A DNA stretch of 64,000 nucleotides from Forficula auricularia (GCA_024734495.1 JALMQS010000278.1:1502861-1566860); one strand, 5' to 3'. Numbered from the stretch's first letter, positions 45,396-57,214 are shown. Made by a program: numbers and translations. The notes: generated by a model from the sequence alone, not told the origin.

Positions 45396-46020
45396 TTAGT
45401 CATGTGGTATTGTATGGTATGGTTTCTAAGAAATGTAACTTTAAAGAAATTTTTGAAGAGATGTTTTTTTTTAATATTAATATGAAATTACATTTTTTGA
45501 GTGAAATTCTCAATAGAAGTCCATTGATAAATATGATTTTTTTTTCAAAGTTAAATATTAAAAAAAAAATACTATTTCCAATCATATATTTCTTTTGAAA
45601 GGCTTATGTTGTATTTTATTTCCACCATCAGTAGCATTTTTTTTTATCTTTCTATACCAAGTGTTTGACTTTCGATTAATATTTAAATATTGAAATATTT
45701 AATATTTACTTTATATAATGGGAATATTTTTTTTCTCTATATTGGTGGCCACCTTAGATGATTAAATTCCATTTTTTGTTCTCCCTCTTTTGATTATGAA
45801 TAGGATTTTAATTTTATACTACATTAAAACTGATAGTCGAAAAATGCGAAGGTTATGTTTTTTAAAAGAACTCTAACCGATAATATCATAAATCATCAAT
45901 CAAATATATACTTTTTCAGAATAAATAAGAAAACCTATAACCGAAATAAATATTACTTTTACTTACCTAAAATTAAATTGTAATAAAAGCCAGAATTGGA
46001 ATTCTAATTTGTTTCCTGAG
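45396..46020. other. AT-rich spacer
   Basis: Nothing recognisable. Confidence 0.4.
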
Positions 46021-46140
46021 TTTAATCCTATACTACTAAAGCGCATTTGTGCCTGCCTCTGTATGTATCTATGAATCTATGAATCTATGTCCGCCCCCCA
46101 ACAAAAACAGTCGTCATGGTTACCAATTAAAATGAAATTA
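46021..46140. repeat. Unclassified repeat with (TCTATGAA)n
   Basis: CCTATACTACTAAAGCGCAT, then three ATCTATGAA-like units, then CCGCCCCCCAAC. Short repeats opening like this are common in insect DNA, but I cannot classify it. Confidence 0.4.
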
Positions 46141-46326
46141 TCTATATATATATATATATCAAATTAAGGTTTTGTCTGTACATTGGGGTGGTGGTGTGGG
46201 TGGGGGTGATGGGTGGGGGTGCTGGGTGGGTTTCGGGGGGTGGGGGGTGGAGTGGGGTTCGAGAGGTGGGGGTCCAGGGGGCCGGCCCCCAGATTAGCAA
46301 GAAGGCCGCCGAAGGCTTACAGCTAG
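46141..46326 (+). mobile_element. Helitron-like element, copy E4 (TC...CTAG)
   Basis: It begins TCTATATATATA directly after an A, and ends GGCCGCCGAAGGCTTACAGC then TAG, i.e. CTAG followed by T. This matches the A|TC...CTRR|T insertion pattern of Helitrons. The 3' GC hairpin is related to, but more degraded than, those at 36080 and 55343. The interior is an unusual G-rich block (46185-46270). Confidence 0.65.
46185..46270 (+). repeat. G-rich, potential G-quadruplex tract
   Basis: Many runs of three to six Gs separated by one to three bases, such as GTGGGTGGGGGTGATGGGTG and GGGTTTCGGGGGGTGGGGGG. The density far exceeds anything else in this AT-rich window. Open frames across it on both strands are composition artefacts. 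Confidence 0.8.
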
Positions 46327-46336
46327 TAAGATTTAA

Positions 46337-46648
46337 TACTTTATTAGTTTTCAGATTTTTGGGAAAATTAATTTTTGAAACCTGTATCATAACATGCATA
46401 TAACATTGTAATTATATAATTATATAAAATGGCGAATTTCTGGACTGTGTTATTGGTTGAAATCAATCCTAACATGCACTCAAACGATAATCCAAATACT
46501 TAAATAGTTTTCAGATTTTTGGGAAAATTAATTTTTGAAACCTGTATTATATAGGTATAACATGCATATAACATTGTAATTATATAATTTCTGGACTGTG
46601 TTATAGGTTGAAATCAATCCTAACATGCACTCAAACGATAATCCAATA
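46337..46648 (+). repeat. Tandem duplication, two units of about 150 bp
   Basis: TTTTCAGATTTTTGGGAAAA to ACTCAAACGATAATCCAA is present at about 46348-46494 and again at about 46508-46648. The units differ mainly by an indel near TATATAATTATATAAAATGG and a GTATTATATAGGTAT variant. It starts directly after the Helitron-like 3' end. Confidence 0.9.
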
Positions 46649-49482
46649 ATAATATCTACATCTACATAATATATTGGTTTGCCGGCTAAAAAATGGCATT
46701 ATTATATAGTAAGAAAATGAAATTCAAAACCAGATTAGAGATAGTGCTTTAAGTTTTTTTTTTAATTTTTAAACGATTTTTACATAGTATTAAAGGATCA
46801 CCTTTAGGAGAGTTATTAACCTAAAGCAGCAGGACGAAAAATTTCTAAAATCCTTTAATCCCATGTAACAGAAAACAAAAATTTCGAATTGAAAGTTCAC
46901 TACGTAAAGACAATTTAGAGCATATCTTTTTAAATAATAAATAAACTAGCTAGTTTTCCTTTGAAATCTTTTTTTAAACAAAATCTAATAATTATAATAT
47001 AAAAATTACCTAGGTATGTATTTTTCGATAAAAAGTATGAAATTTTTCATGGATTTCTAAAAGCTTACAATCCTTTACAAAGAAAAGGAGGAGGAAAATT
47101 TAATAATTTATCTTTGTGCAATTAATGAACACTCCATTGATTATTGAACCCATTACAAATCACACTATGTATAAATTCTCTGATAAAAGCTATATTTTTT
47201 GATTTTAAAAATAACATACTTGATGTAAACCATTTTTTTAGAGATTTAAAAACTGTCATTTTTATAATAATATTTATTTAATAAATTAATTTATTACAAT
47301 ACCATGTGTTGAAGATGTAGAAAGTGAAGATAACTTAGAACTTACCTGAAACAAAAAGGGAAGAATTTCATGAAAATGTGAGACATCTGTATTTTTTCAG
47401 GAAGTAAAGAATTAAATTTTATATTAAGATTTCACAAGTTCAATAAACTTACGCCGTGAGCCATATGTTAGTGATAGTTTTATTTTCATAAAATTTATGA
47501 GCAAAATATTAGGTATGTATGAGTGTTATCAACAGAATAGTTAAATATTTAAGATAAGAATAAATACACCAAAAGGTGAATGATTCAATTATTAACGTTT
47601 GTGTAATATGAATACCAGGAATATTTATTTAAAATTATTTCTGATCCCAATTCAATGGTTAATTTAATTTAAAGGAAACAAACAACGTTTTCATTACTAC
47701 TAAAATTACTACTAGAATTGACGATTGATGAGAGATGAAAATAATGCATAAAAAATGTTTCTTATATTATAATTATAGGTATTGTTAAGTGGTTCTTGCC
47801 ACTACGAAATCTCGTGGTCAAAAATATAACTAAAACAAATGGGTAAGCTGCACAGTTATCAATCATGGCGAGGATAATTTTTCAAATTCGAGATGCCGAA
47901 GAATATTTAAATAAAGCACTTAATATTTCATAAGATAGTAAACATCTTGTTTGTATTGATTGTTTGTTTTTTAATAATTTTCTTTATACAATAAAAATAA
48001 ATATGACCCGATTGGGTTAGTTTTTATTTTGACCACCAATCAGCGCTGTTTACCAACGGACAAATATCAATAGTTGTTGAATAATAAAATTGAAAAACAT
48101 AGGTGCATTTATTCTCCTTTCAACAGACATTTTTTACTTTATTTTTTTAAATATTTTGTAATAGATATGATAATCAATTTTATTTAATTATTAGTAATTT
48201 TCGAACACCTTATAAAATTTGAACAAAATAGGGTCTTGGCACAAAAAATTTTAGGAAACACTGGTTTAAATTGTTTCATTTAATTTTTAGGGAAATCTTT
48301 TGTCATTTCTGTTTCCCTAAGAGGTCAAAAAGTAAAAATAAATAAATAAACAAAAATATGAATATGGAATATTGTAAAGATCATCTGATACTATACACAT
48401 AATCAATGGACTTCCCTTAAATGATATCAATAAAAATCTATCACAAATTTTGTTAGCCAGGTTTTACCATTAGCTTGTAAATGGATCCGGAGATAATCTC
48501 TCAGTGTTGCTTTCTAGGAAATTTCGTTTCGTTTATCTTTAGCAATACTTTTTGAAGTTTTCATGTTCCACTGTTAAGTAGAATAATAAAGTAGACTTTG
48601 GGAGATGATCTCTCCTATCTCTTGCCATTTGCCAGTTTACAAGAAAAAGCCCCTTGAACCTCTCTCCTCCTACCTTCCTCCTGTTCCATTTGGAAGCTGT
48701 ATGTGTATGCATTAAACACATCCCATTATTCGTGGCAAACAGACTAGTGGCAAAGGCTACCTAAGATACTGACACTCGTACGCAGTAGGTATAAAGATTG
48801 ATGTTTCTCTGATAAACCTTCTAATCCATTCTAATACAAAGTCATTTAACACCTTAGTCCCTTATATCTATTGTTAAAGGATTTGATTTACGATATTTAC
48901 ACAGAAGTGTGAATTTTCGATTAATACTTCTCTAGAGATAAAATACTTATTCGGTTCAGTAAATTAGAAATAAGTTTTTTTTATAAATAAATTATTGTTG
49001 AATTTATTTAAGAAATTTAATATTCGGAGCCTTTATTTTGAAAGTGGTGTAAGTCCATTTGTTGTTATTTCGAGATATTTGTATTTATATTTTTATATAT
49101 ATGATACATAGCATATACATATATTTATAATATAATTATATAATTTTGATATTTTTATTTTGACGAATTCATGAGAATATTGTATTCCATTGAGTGCATA
49201 TTATAAATATGAAAAGAAGAAATCTATGTCTAACTAAAACTGTCACTAAATAATTTTTTTCAAAATTGGGCTTACACCACTTTTAAAAAAAACGATCTAT
49301 ATAAAATATGACATATGCTAGTCATTTTGAATTATATTAATTTATATTATTAAGCTATAGAACACAACCACTGGAAGAAAATATTAAACAATGCCAGATC
49401 AATGACTCTGATTTGCCTTAAACATTGCTGATTTTTATTGAGATTTATTAATTATTATTATAATTATTATAATAAGCCGGTC
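46649..49482. other. AT-rich spacer
   Basis: No gene recognised. 48590-48790 is less AT-rich and unique within the window. TTTTAGGAAACACTGG at 48252 resembles the right end of the hAT MITE at 1704, but no left end was found. Confidence 0.45.
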
Positions 49483-50005
49483 TAGTGCGAGACGGACCAC
49501 TCACTGAAAGTTCCGTAGGTGCCTTATAATTCCGTAAATCTTGTAGAAACCAATAAATTCGTTCTTCTTATCGATGATAAGCAGGAGGTTAGTGAGTTTG
49601 TGGAGTATTTCAATATCCATTTTTCGGTTAAGATGTTTATAAACTGTTTTTAAGCTGTTGGTACACAAATTACCCCAAAACGGCCACTTCTGAGCACTCT
49701 CGCACCATGATTTTTAATCGACAAAAATCTAATTTTATTTAAAGGGATATTTACGAACATAATGGTACTTCACACTCTGGCATAAATTTTATTTTTTTTA
49801 TTTTTGACCTCACTTAAAATTAAACCGTTCCCAAAAGAATCATTCGATTAATATTTTAAAACAATTTTTGATTTTCGGAAAAATTATATCATATAACTTC
49901 TAAAATTCAATTTTTTGATCCTATTTAGTTTACGAGCTTCAATGCTCTGACAGACGGACAAAAATTTTAGCGACACTAATAGTGTCCTGTTTTACTTTTT
50001 AAACT
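49483..50005 (+). repeat. Dispersed family I, longest copy
   Basis: It opens AAGCCGGTCTAGTGCGAGAC then GGACCACTCACTG and AAAGTTCCGTAGG, and closes with AGACGGACAAAAATTTTAGC and CACTAATAGTGTCCTGTTTT. From memory, a module opening GGCCAAGTGCGAGTCGGAC and closing with GACGGAC repeats and TAGGGTCCCGTTTT is abundant in lepidopteran and other insect genomes. This looks like a decayed member. Non-coding. Confidence 0.6.
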
Positions 50006-51169
50006 GAACTCTAAATAGGGTTTTCTTTGGTGAGAGTAGCAGAGTTATTGATTTTTAAAAAGCAAACCAAAGAGGTGTTTTCTATTTGATTTTTATCCAC
50101 TAATTTTATTTTATTCACAGAAAATGTCATTGGCATTAAATTATAAATATTTTTTTACTAAAAAATGTTTGCTGAGAAGTATCCAAAATTGAGCATTCAA
50201 GCGTGACGCAATGCTTAAAAGAACAAACAAAAATAATATTAATAACATAAAAAGACCGATGGTGAAGGCAAAGCTGAAATACAAGCTTGAACGAATAAAA
50301 TTATGTAGGATATATGTAGGTAGGTTGCAGGTATGAACCTATATATCTATGTCTATAATCATCTTTGGCCTGCTCTTATATTATTTCTAATTTCATCATA
50401 TGAATTGGACATACTAGCATTTTGAACATATTATTAAGTTAGCCCCTAAAAATTTATCAAGCCTGAAAATATTTATCACTTCTTGAATAAATTTGGTATA
50501 AGTATAAGTATTTATATCTGTAACAAGTTTATATACGGTATATGTCAGTTTAAAAAACGATTGGTGTATAAGACGATGGTCAAATTTATGGCCAAATTTT
50601 TAGCATTTATCTAATGTTAAGCGTGATTCATTCAAGCAAGAGAACGCCCAGCCTTAGAGTATTAGAATAAATTGTTATTTTGTATCGATGTTTAAGATTA
50701 CCTTTTTTGGTTTGATTTGATTTGATTAAACAGTCCTATATAGCCTTTTTAAAAAATAAATACCTAGGTAATATACATTTTTGAGGTTTATATTATTTTA
50801 TTTTTTAAGGTTTATTGATTAAGCAATATATCAATCAAGATATGTCATGAATTCGGATTTCAAGTAAATTAAAATAAAATTAATTTAATTTACAATTAGA
50901 ATATTAAGAGAGACGACACTGGAAAAATTAACGAAGAAAAAAACAGCGTGGCTTCATTAATATCGATAGGTAAGGGATTAATTTGATCAATTTTTAATAA
51001 GAAACTAGATTATTTTGATGAAACAAAATGCAAAAATTTATCTGAGAATTACAAAATAACTTAATCATTTTTAGTGAAAAAGTCTCTTACTTTGATTCAA
51101 GACTAAAAGAATTTTAGCAGTTGATCTAAATAGTTTAGGGTGAGAAATCGTAATTTATATCGAAGTTGC
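50006..51169. other. AT-rich spacer
   Basis: 50021-50062 faintly resembles the first 40 bases of family A (TTTCTTTGGTGAGAGTAGCA). Nothing else recognised. Confidence 0.4.
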
Positions 51170-51645
51170 CAGTATGACGGACATAGTTTAGTCACTTTTG
51201 TAATTTTTTTATAATTTACATGTAATTTTAAGGATATTACATTTTGCGCCTACTGCATATACAACCATATGTATTCTTAAGCACAGAAGAGGAATATCCT
51301 ACAGGCGTAGAGTGTAGAGTTTGCTTATGACACGGTCTATAAACTCGATTTTAGCCTATATATAATAGAACAATGGAAATATTTTCTTCTGATTTGTCAC
51401 ATCTAATTCTGATAATAGAACTGAATAACAATAATAATGGAAATATTATTTATATTAATATTATTATTATTTACAAAATTTTTTAAATCAAACCACAATA
51501 TAGAATGCGGCGTTCAATTGTCAGAGTTAAATTGTCGGCGTTAAATTTTCTTAGAGCCAAATAATGGATTTGATAACTCTATAACCCTCGGTATGGGAGT
51601 CCGACTAGCGCTTAACCGGGTTATTTAAGTTTTTTAATGGAAATT
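51170..51645 (-). repeat. Dispersed family K, copy 2, rearranged
   Basis: 51180-51330 is the reverse complement of 10355-10510, and 51504-51560 that of 10222-10300. Between them CGGTCTATAAACTCGATTTT (about 51333) is in the same direction as its counterpart at 10588, so the locus is a composite of fragments. Confidence 0.6.
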
Positions 51646-51800
51646 TTGAAAATTATTTAATCCAAGTGGTAAAGTGATAAATGATAATTTGATATTATAG
51701 TGATTTCCTAACTTTTACCTGTAGGTCTCTATAATTTGACTGTCAGGGGCGATTTTTTTCCACTTCCTCAGCGAGTACCAATGATATATATACCTATTGA

Positions 51801-52469
51801 CAGGGGCGGATTTAAGAGACCCAGGGCCCCTAGGCACTTGACATTTGCCCCCCCCCCCCACCATCTCGAAGCTATTTTGGAAATTTAGCAAATTAAATGC
51901 ACTAGTACAGAATATTTTTTTTTATTCAAGAACATTGTATTTGTAGGGGCATCTAGCCTTTTTAATGTACAATATTAGGCCAATTTAATTACAAAGAAAA
52001 TAAACAATATGATACAAACAGATCAAGAGAAAAAAAATTTAAAAAGGGAAACAACAATTATATGGAACAAAAACAATAAATATACTGAATATAGCGAAAA
52101 GATTAAAACTAAAAAATGACAATATATATATATATATATAGGATATAGACAAAAGAAGAGATGAAAAAAATTTTACTCGACTTTAATAAACATCAGAATA
52201 ATACAGCTTATGTTACTATATAGTTACGTTATTCTATAAAATTTATACAATCTTACGGCGAACTTTCTTCTGTGCAAAAGAACGAATGAAGTCTTCATAA
52301 TCAATTGACTGGAATATTTGTTTAGCCAGAGATTGTGATTGCATACTTGTATGATATTTGTAATGCCTGTTGTAGATCCCTTGTGATCTTTTTAGGTTGA
52401 AAAAAAAATATTCAGCAACCGGGGTCCCCAGGCCCGGGCCTTGTGGGCCTAGGCAGAAATCCAGCACTG
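51801..52469 (-). mobile_element. hAT element, internal-deletion derivative, perfect target duplication
   Basis: CCTATTGA occurs directly before (51793-51800) and after (52470-52477), an exact 8-bp duplication. The ends CAGGGGCGGATTTAAGAG and CAGAAATCCAGCACTG are imperfect TIRs with subterminal GGGCCCCTAGGC / GGGCCTAGGC repeats. At 669 bp it retains only the C-terminal codons of a transposase. Confidence 0.9.
52243..52467 (-). pseudogene. Probable hAT transposase C-terminal remnant
   Basis: The minus-strand frame ends QSLAKQIFQSIDYEDFIRSF then AQKKVRRKIV and a stop. This resembles the last residues of hAT transposases related to the ZMYM1-like group, in which a (S/N)IDY/F-D/E-D-x-I-x-x-FA-x-KKxRK ending follows the dimerisation region. 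The upstream part of the frame is translated terminal repeat (MLDFCLGPQGPGLGTPV), so the frame is a chance fusion produced by internal deletion. Assignment rests on this short C-terminal match. Confidence 0.5.
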
Positions 52470-52477
52470 CCTATTGA

Positions 52478-53801
52478 TATTGATTTTGAATATCAATGAT
52501 GTTGATATTGATAATCAAAATATGGGGAGATATTTTCTTCCTTTTCCAATAATTTAATGGTTTTTATCTTCAATGTTTTAAAAGTTATTTTCACTTAATC
52601 ATTTCTAAGGGAAAGTAAATAAATAATTAAAAGTAATAATAATAATAAAATAAATAAACAAGCTTTTGGTTAAAATCTGACTAGTAATTTTTTTTTTTGA
52701 AATCAATGTGATTATCAAATATTGAAAGTTCTTTATCGAGTATAATTTTTATTCTGATTGAAATTAAGGGAGAGTTGATTAGGCGTGTCGCAAAAAAGAG
52801 TAACGATATTTTCGAAATCGATGTACTTATCAAATAGAGTATATATATATTTTTTTATTATTAATAAGGTGTTGAAAAATTGAATCGGTTTATCCAAAGA
52901 TTTGTTTTTCTTATCACAGCTTTACAATTCAATTTAGATCGACAAAACAATGAATAATAAATCATGCTTTGTGTGTGTATACCTTTCTTTGGTTTTATGG
53001 TTTAATTATTTTTTTGCTTCTGAGTAGCAATAATTAATATCTAAGATTGATTTTTCCTGTAAATAATAGCTATATGGCTTTTCATGGTTAAAGGTCTTGT
53101 AATAAAAAGAGGAACTTAAAGGAAGCAAAAAATTAAATGGCAAATTAAATACCCTGGGAACGCTTTTTTAATTACCTACCTTGGCATTGTCAAATCCACG
53201 ATTATTCAAGTTTCCATTTATATTTTCTTTTTATTTCACTCGAGAGCAATTGTAATCAAAGTTATTAAAAGCATTTAGTTGACGTGTGGATAATAAAAAG
53301 AAGGGAAATTGATTGTGTTTCGGTGTAATGTTAAAAGTTTTTTTTTTGCTTTTATTATAATGTTGAGCTTTAGTGATGTGAGGTTTTTAACCCTTCTATC
53401 GCTTCAGGGCTTAGAAATTATTTGCTTTCAACAGATCTATCTTTTGTTCTAAATTAATAATAAAAGGGTAAGAGAGAGGAATCAAAGATAAGATTATTTA
53501 AATTTTCTATCAAGTGTCCAACCAACATTTCGACTTGCAGTAATCAAGCGTTAAAGAGATAAAGTGACAATTAATTGAATATGCATTTTCGAAAAGGGCA
53601 CATCTCGCATATCTTGATAAATACACTTTTTCATATAAATGTAATCTAAAAGCTTCCCTGCACCTAATATGCTCCTAAAAGGCACAATTCTGGTATTCAT
53701 TGTACTGCCCCCAAAATGTAACTCAAAAATAAATTTTATAAATGTTACACTACTTTAGAAAATAATTGTATTTTTTTCATTCCTGAACATTTTCAATTTT
53801 T
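52478..53801. other. AT-rich spacer
   Basis: Nothing recognisable. Confidence 0.45.
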
Positions 53802-53811
53802 AGATATGTGC

Positions 53812-54099
53812 GATAAAGGCGACTGTGGGTCAATGGCTAGAGTGTTGGGTCGCTGACTCGAAGATCGCTGGTTCGAGACCGAGTCTCGGCAGATAGATAT
53901 TTGCAGTCGCCTCCTCTTGGAAAGTAATGGCAACCTACCAAGAGTACAATTGCCTAGTAACCTCTCCAAATTAGCCGTTCGGAACCGGCGTTAAAAAGCA
54001 GGTCCCGTATATCTGTGTAAAACAACTAAACACACTCAGCACAGGTATATGTGGAGAGGCGCCGACACCCGTTTCGGGTATGGCACTCGAAGAAGAAGA
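53812..54099 (+). mobile_element. tRNA-derived SINE with (GAA)n tail and 10-bp target duplication
   Basis: The head has an A-box-like GTGGGTCAATGGCTAGAGTG and B box GGTTCGAGACC, 50 bases apart. The body contains GTCGCCTCCTCTTGGAAAGT, and the tail is GAAGAAGAAGAA. AGATATGTGC lies directly before (53802-53811) and after (54100-54109), a perfect 10-bp duplication, so the insertion is recent and complete. The short tandem tail suggests mobilisation by a LINE with a similar 3' end rather than a poly(A)-recognising one. Confidence 0.9.
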
Positions 54100-54109
54100 A
54101 GATATGTGC

Positions 54110-54315
54110 CCTTTTCGAAATTACATATTCAATTAAAATAATTATTTTTCTCATAATTCAATAATTGGGAACAAATACTACGAGAGAACCTGAAAAATGA
54201 GTTATAAAGGAAAAATAAACTATACATAATCATGGCTCTATGAATTAATATTAAATAAAGTCTGCCTTTCGAGCGGCTATAGAATTGAATTCATTCCAAA
54301 ATAAGCTGACGTGTT
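54110..54315. other. AT-rich spacer
   Basis: Nothing recognisable. Confidence 0.35.
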
Positions 54316-55195
54316 CTGATGTGGCCATCCACTTGACTTTACCATACAACCTGGCCTCTCACTTATATTTAATATTTAATAAAATTATTTATAATCATAT
54401 AGGGGGGTGGTGGTTAGTTTTTGCATTTTTAGATTACTGTGTGCCCACTGATTATGTATACAAAATTTGGTTGAGTTTGGAACAAGAGCCTATATTTTCA
54501 TTTTTTGACCCCCCCCCCCCCCACACCCATTTTCGGCTGTTAGTTTTTCCATTTTTAGACTTCTGGAGTCGCACTGATTATGTATACAAAATTTGGTTGA
54601 GTTTGTTACAAGAGCCTATATTTTCATTTTTTGACCTTACACCTCCCTCCCCCAACAATTTTGGGCGGTTAGTTTTTGCATTTTTAGACTTCTGGGGTCC
54701 CACTGATTATGTATACATAATTTGGTTGAGATTGCTTAAATAGCCTAGATTTTTAATTTTTAACCCCACCCCCCTCCACCTCCCTTAATTTCGGGTCGAT
54801 ATGCACCAAAGTCTAATGAGCTCTCAATCTCAATGAACCAAAACTACGTGTGAAATTTGTTTTCGATATTCACGCTAGTTTTTGAGCTAGCTCGTCCACA
54901 AAAATTTGGTAACGCACAGACTAACGGACACCCAACCAGACAACCAGACAACCAGACAACCGGACAGACTAACTAACAGACATTTTGACAAAACAATTAT
55001 TATCTCAAAAAATATAATTTTTTCGATGTTCACTTATTAGAGCTTTTTTGTAGAGCGAAATGCCATGGTTTCGCTCAATTTTTTTAATCAAAATAGTTTG
55101 AACCGTTTTTGAGATATTTCGAAAAAAAGAAAGAAATAAAGTAAAAAAAACAACACTTTTTTCATGCACGATTACAATAGTTAAAACATACCCTC
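54316..55195 (+). mobile_element. Dispersed family D, copy 2
   Basis: It starts GATGTGGCCATCCACTTGAC and TTTACCATACAACCTGGCCT, contains three tandem units (next entry), then ACTAGCGTGAATATCGAAAA-type text on the complementary strand, a degenerate (CAACCAGA)n at 54922-54962, and GATATTTCGAAAAAAAGAAA near 55110. The other copy is at 7019-7867 on the minus strand. Confidence 0.65.
54405..54785 (+). repeat. Triple tandem repeat, units of about 126-129 bp, open in one frame
   Basis: Each unit begins TTAGTTTTTGCATTTTTAGA, continues CACTGATTATGTATACAAAA and TTTGGTTGAG, then a CCTATATTTTCATTTTTTGACC stretch and a C-rich spacer. Unit lengths of 126 and 129 are multiples of three, so one frame stays open (54285-54743) and repeats the peptide TDYVYKIWLSL. 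The low-complexity C run (54509-54522) and lack of a start signal argue against coding. Confidence 0.85.
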
Positions 55196-55199
55196 TATG

Positions 55200-55327
55200 G
55201 TAAAGTAAAAATTCGTCGTCTGAATTTAGTGAGGCGACATGTATTTGTTCTGTCTGAAGCGAGATTCGATCCCGAGTAAACTTAATTTGACATTGAACGC
55301 TCTAGCCACTGCTCTATCGGTGTCTGT
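55200..55327 (-). mobile_element. SINE head fragment related to 53812-54099
   Basis: Reversed, it reads GATAGAGCAGTGGCTAGAGC (A box) and GGGATCGAATCTCGC (B box), then ACATGTCGCCTCAC, similar in order to the body of the SINE at 53812. Confidence 0.65.
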
Positions 55328-55342
55328 TTGCCTATTTAATTA

Positions 55343-55523
55343 ACAGGTGCGAAGCCCGCCTTCAGCGGGCATCTTGTTAGCCAGAGGGCTAGGCCCCATG
55401 GACTCAGTAGTGAGTTTTAAAATAAAAATTTTAATTTCCTAATTTTAATAAATTTTATTTGTCATGAACTATTAGTGGGTTTTAAAATTAAAAAAATCAC
55501 GTCGGCGTCGTCGCGCAAGCTGA
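55343..55523 (-). mobile_element. Helitron-like element, copy E3 (best preserved)
   Basis: Read on the minus strand it starts TCAGCTTGCGCGACGACG after an A, continues GTGATTTTTTTAATTTTAAA, and ends GATGCCCGCTGAAGGCGGGC then TTCGCACCTGT. The hairpin GCCCGC/GCGGGC lies 8 to 11 bases before the end. There are no terminal inverted repeats and no target duplication. It is 181 bp long and non-coding. Confidence 0.65.
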
Positions 55524-57211
55524 TATAATAAGTATAATAATAGTAATCATAAAGAGAATCAACGAGGTTGTCCTATGCTTGAAAATAACATACAATTTCA
55601 ATTAAGTATAATATTACTAGGGCAGCTCAAGCCTAAGAGTGTCTACTCCGATACTTGAGTTTTTTCACTTTTTTCTCTAATTTCTATTTTTCTGTCAATA
55701 TTCCTTTCTGAATTTAGACTCTATGTTAACCATATTTCAACAACGGAAGTTCTTGAAAAGTTCGTTCTAGTCCCAAAATATTTGTATTTGTGAAACAACA
55801 ACCTAAATAGATTTGGAGTTTTCTTACTAATGGCTTTAGAATCATGTACACCCCTACGATAGAAGTTGTAGACTTTAAGATTTATTTTATTTCACCTTCT
55901 CACTACTAATATTTTGCTTAATTTTAAGAAATTTTAAAATTCATTCATAATTTCGTTTAAAAAAAGACAGGGTGAAAACTTTTTACCTATACCAACTATC
56001 TTCTGGATGAATTTTTTTAACTAAACCATCATTTATTTAAAAATAATCTAATTTTGGTTCTCCTATGTTTTGGATGTTGTTTGAAAGATCATTTAATCAC
56101 TATAGTATTTACTTATAATGTTATAAATTTTAAGATGTTCAGTACCATACATTTTAAAAATTTTCGTACATTAGATAGATCAATCATTGAAATTATGCAC
56201 ATTAGTCAGACTCGATTGCTAGCTTGAGGAATAAAGAATAAAATGAATAAACAATAATTAGATACCTTATGATGGAATGAAGGAAAAAATTATACCGCAA
56301 TAATTTGATGTTTACTCGAGAAAATCTTTTTAGCAACTAAAATAATTTGTTGACTTTTAAAAGATAATTTCTCCAACATTCTATAGAAAGAGTAATAAAA
56401 TAATAACTAGTATAATTAACTATCCGAAAGATAGCGAAAAAAATATCTTGAAAAAACTCTTAGAAAATTAACATTCATGGAAAGAGATAAATGATAAAAA
56501 ATACTACATTTTGAAATATAATATCAAATTATCAAAACCTTAACTTAGTAAGTAATTAACTAAAATCTAGACTCTCAGATTACTTTTTAATGATATTTGA
56601 ATTTTTTTCTTGTGTATTGACTTCAGTGCTGTGGCGGCTCTAGTCTTTTTGGCGTCTTTATACAAGAATTTATACGGCGCCCTAGAATTATTGTTATAAT
56701 ATTGTTAAGTAGTAATTGTTTATTTGTAGCTCTTATTAAAAATAATATCAAATTAACAATAAGATAGAGGAAAAGTGAAAACTAAATACGACTCTCTTTT
56801 CTATAAGTTTTGGCTATATGGAAATTTTTGTCAGCCACTTGTTAGTTGAAATTGGCACAAAGTCACAACTTATAAATAGAAACTTTTGTGTCGAATTTCA
56901 GTACTTTAGCTACGACTATTTTAGTTTTCTTAAGTTACAGTGGTGCCGAGGATTCTTACAGATGTTAAATAAAACAAAAGCATTTTTCTCAACAGTTTTT
57001 TTAAATTCAATTGGTGGTTAAATTAAATCCAAATATTTCCGAAACTTTAGTGTCTTCCTTCTTCAGTAGACTGAAGATTGAAAGTTCAGAATTTAAATTC
57101 TTTTTTGTTTTGAAAATATAATTATTTTGGGATTAAAACGAACTTTCTACAAACATTCATTCTCATGTTATACTAAAAATAAAATAAAAAAATGCATTTT
57201 TAGTATAAGCT
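55524..57211. other. AT-rich spacer with J-like text
   Basis: 55640-55860 shares AT-rich phrases with family J. A GC-richer patch at 56626-56690 (CAGTGCTGTGGCGGCTC) resembles a hAT end, but no partner was found. No gene. Confidence 0.35.
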
Positions 57212-57214
57212 TAA

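Noticed and set aside
46142..46403. Overlapping glycine- and proline-rich frames on both strands
   Set aside because: They are translations of one G-rich tract within a Helitron-like element.
48040..48268. Second copy of the hAT MITE at 1443-1704
   Set aside because: Only a right-end-like TTTTAGGAAACACTGG was seen; no left end or target duplication.
54285..54743. 152-codon repetitive protein
   Set aside because: It is the translation of a tandem repeat with a poly(C) run in a dispersed non-coding family; the other copy is not open.
56626..56700. hAT end CAGTGCTGTGGCGG
   Set aside because: No partner terminus or flanking duplication could be found.
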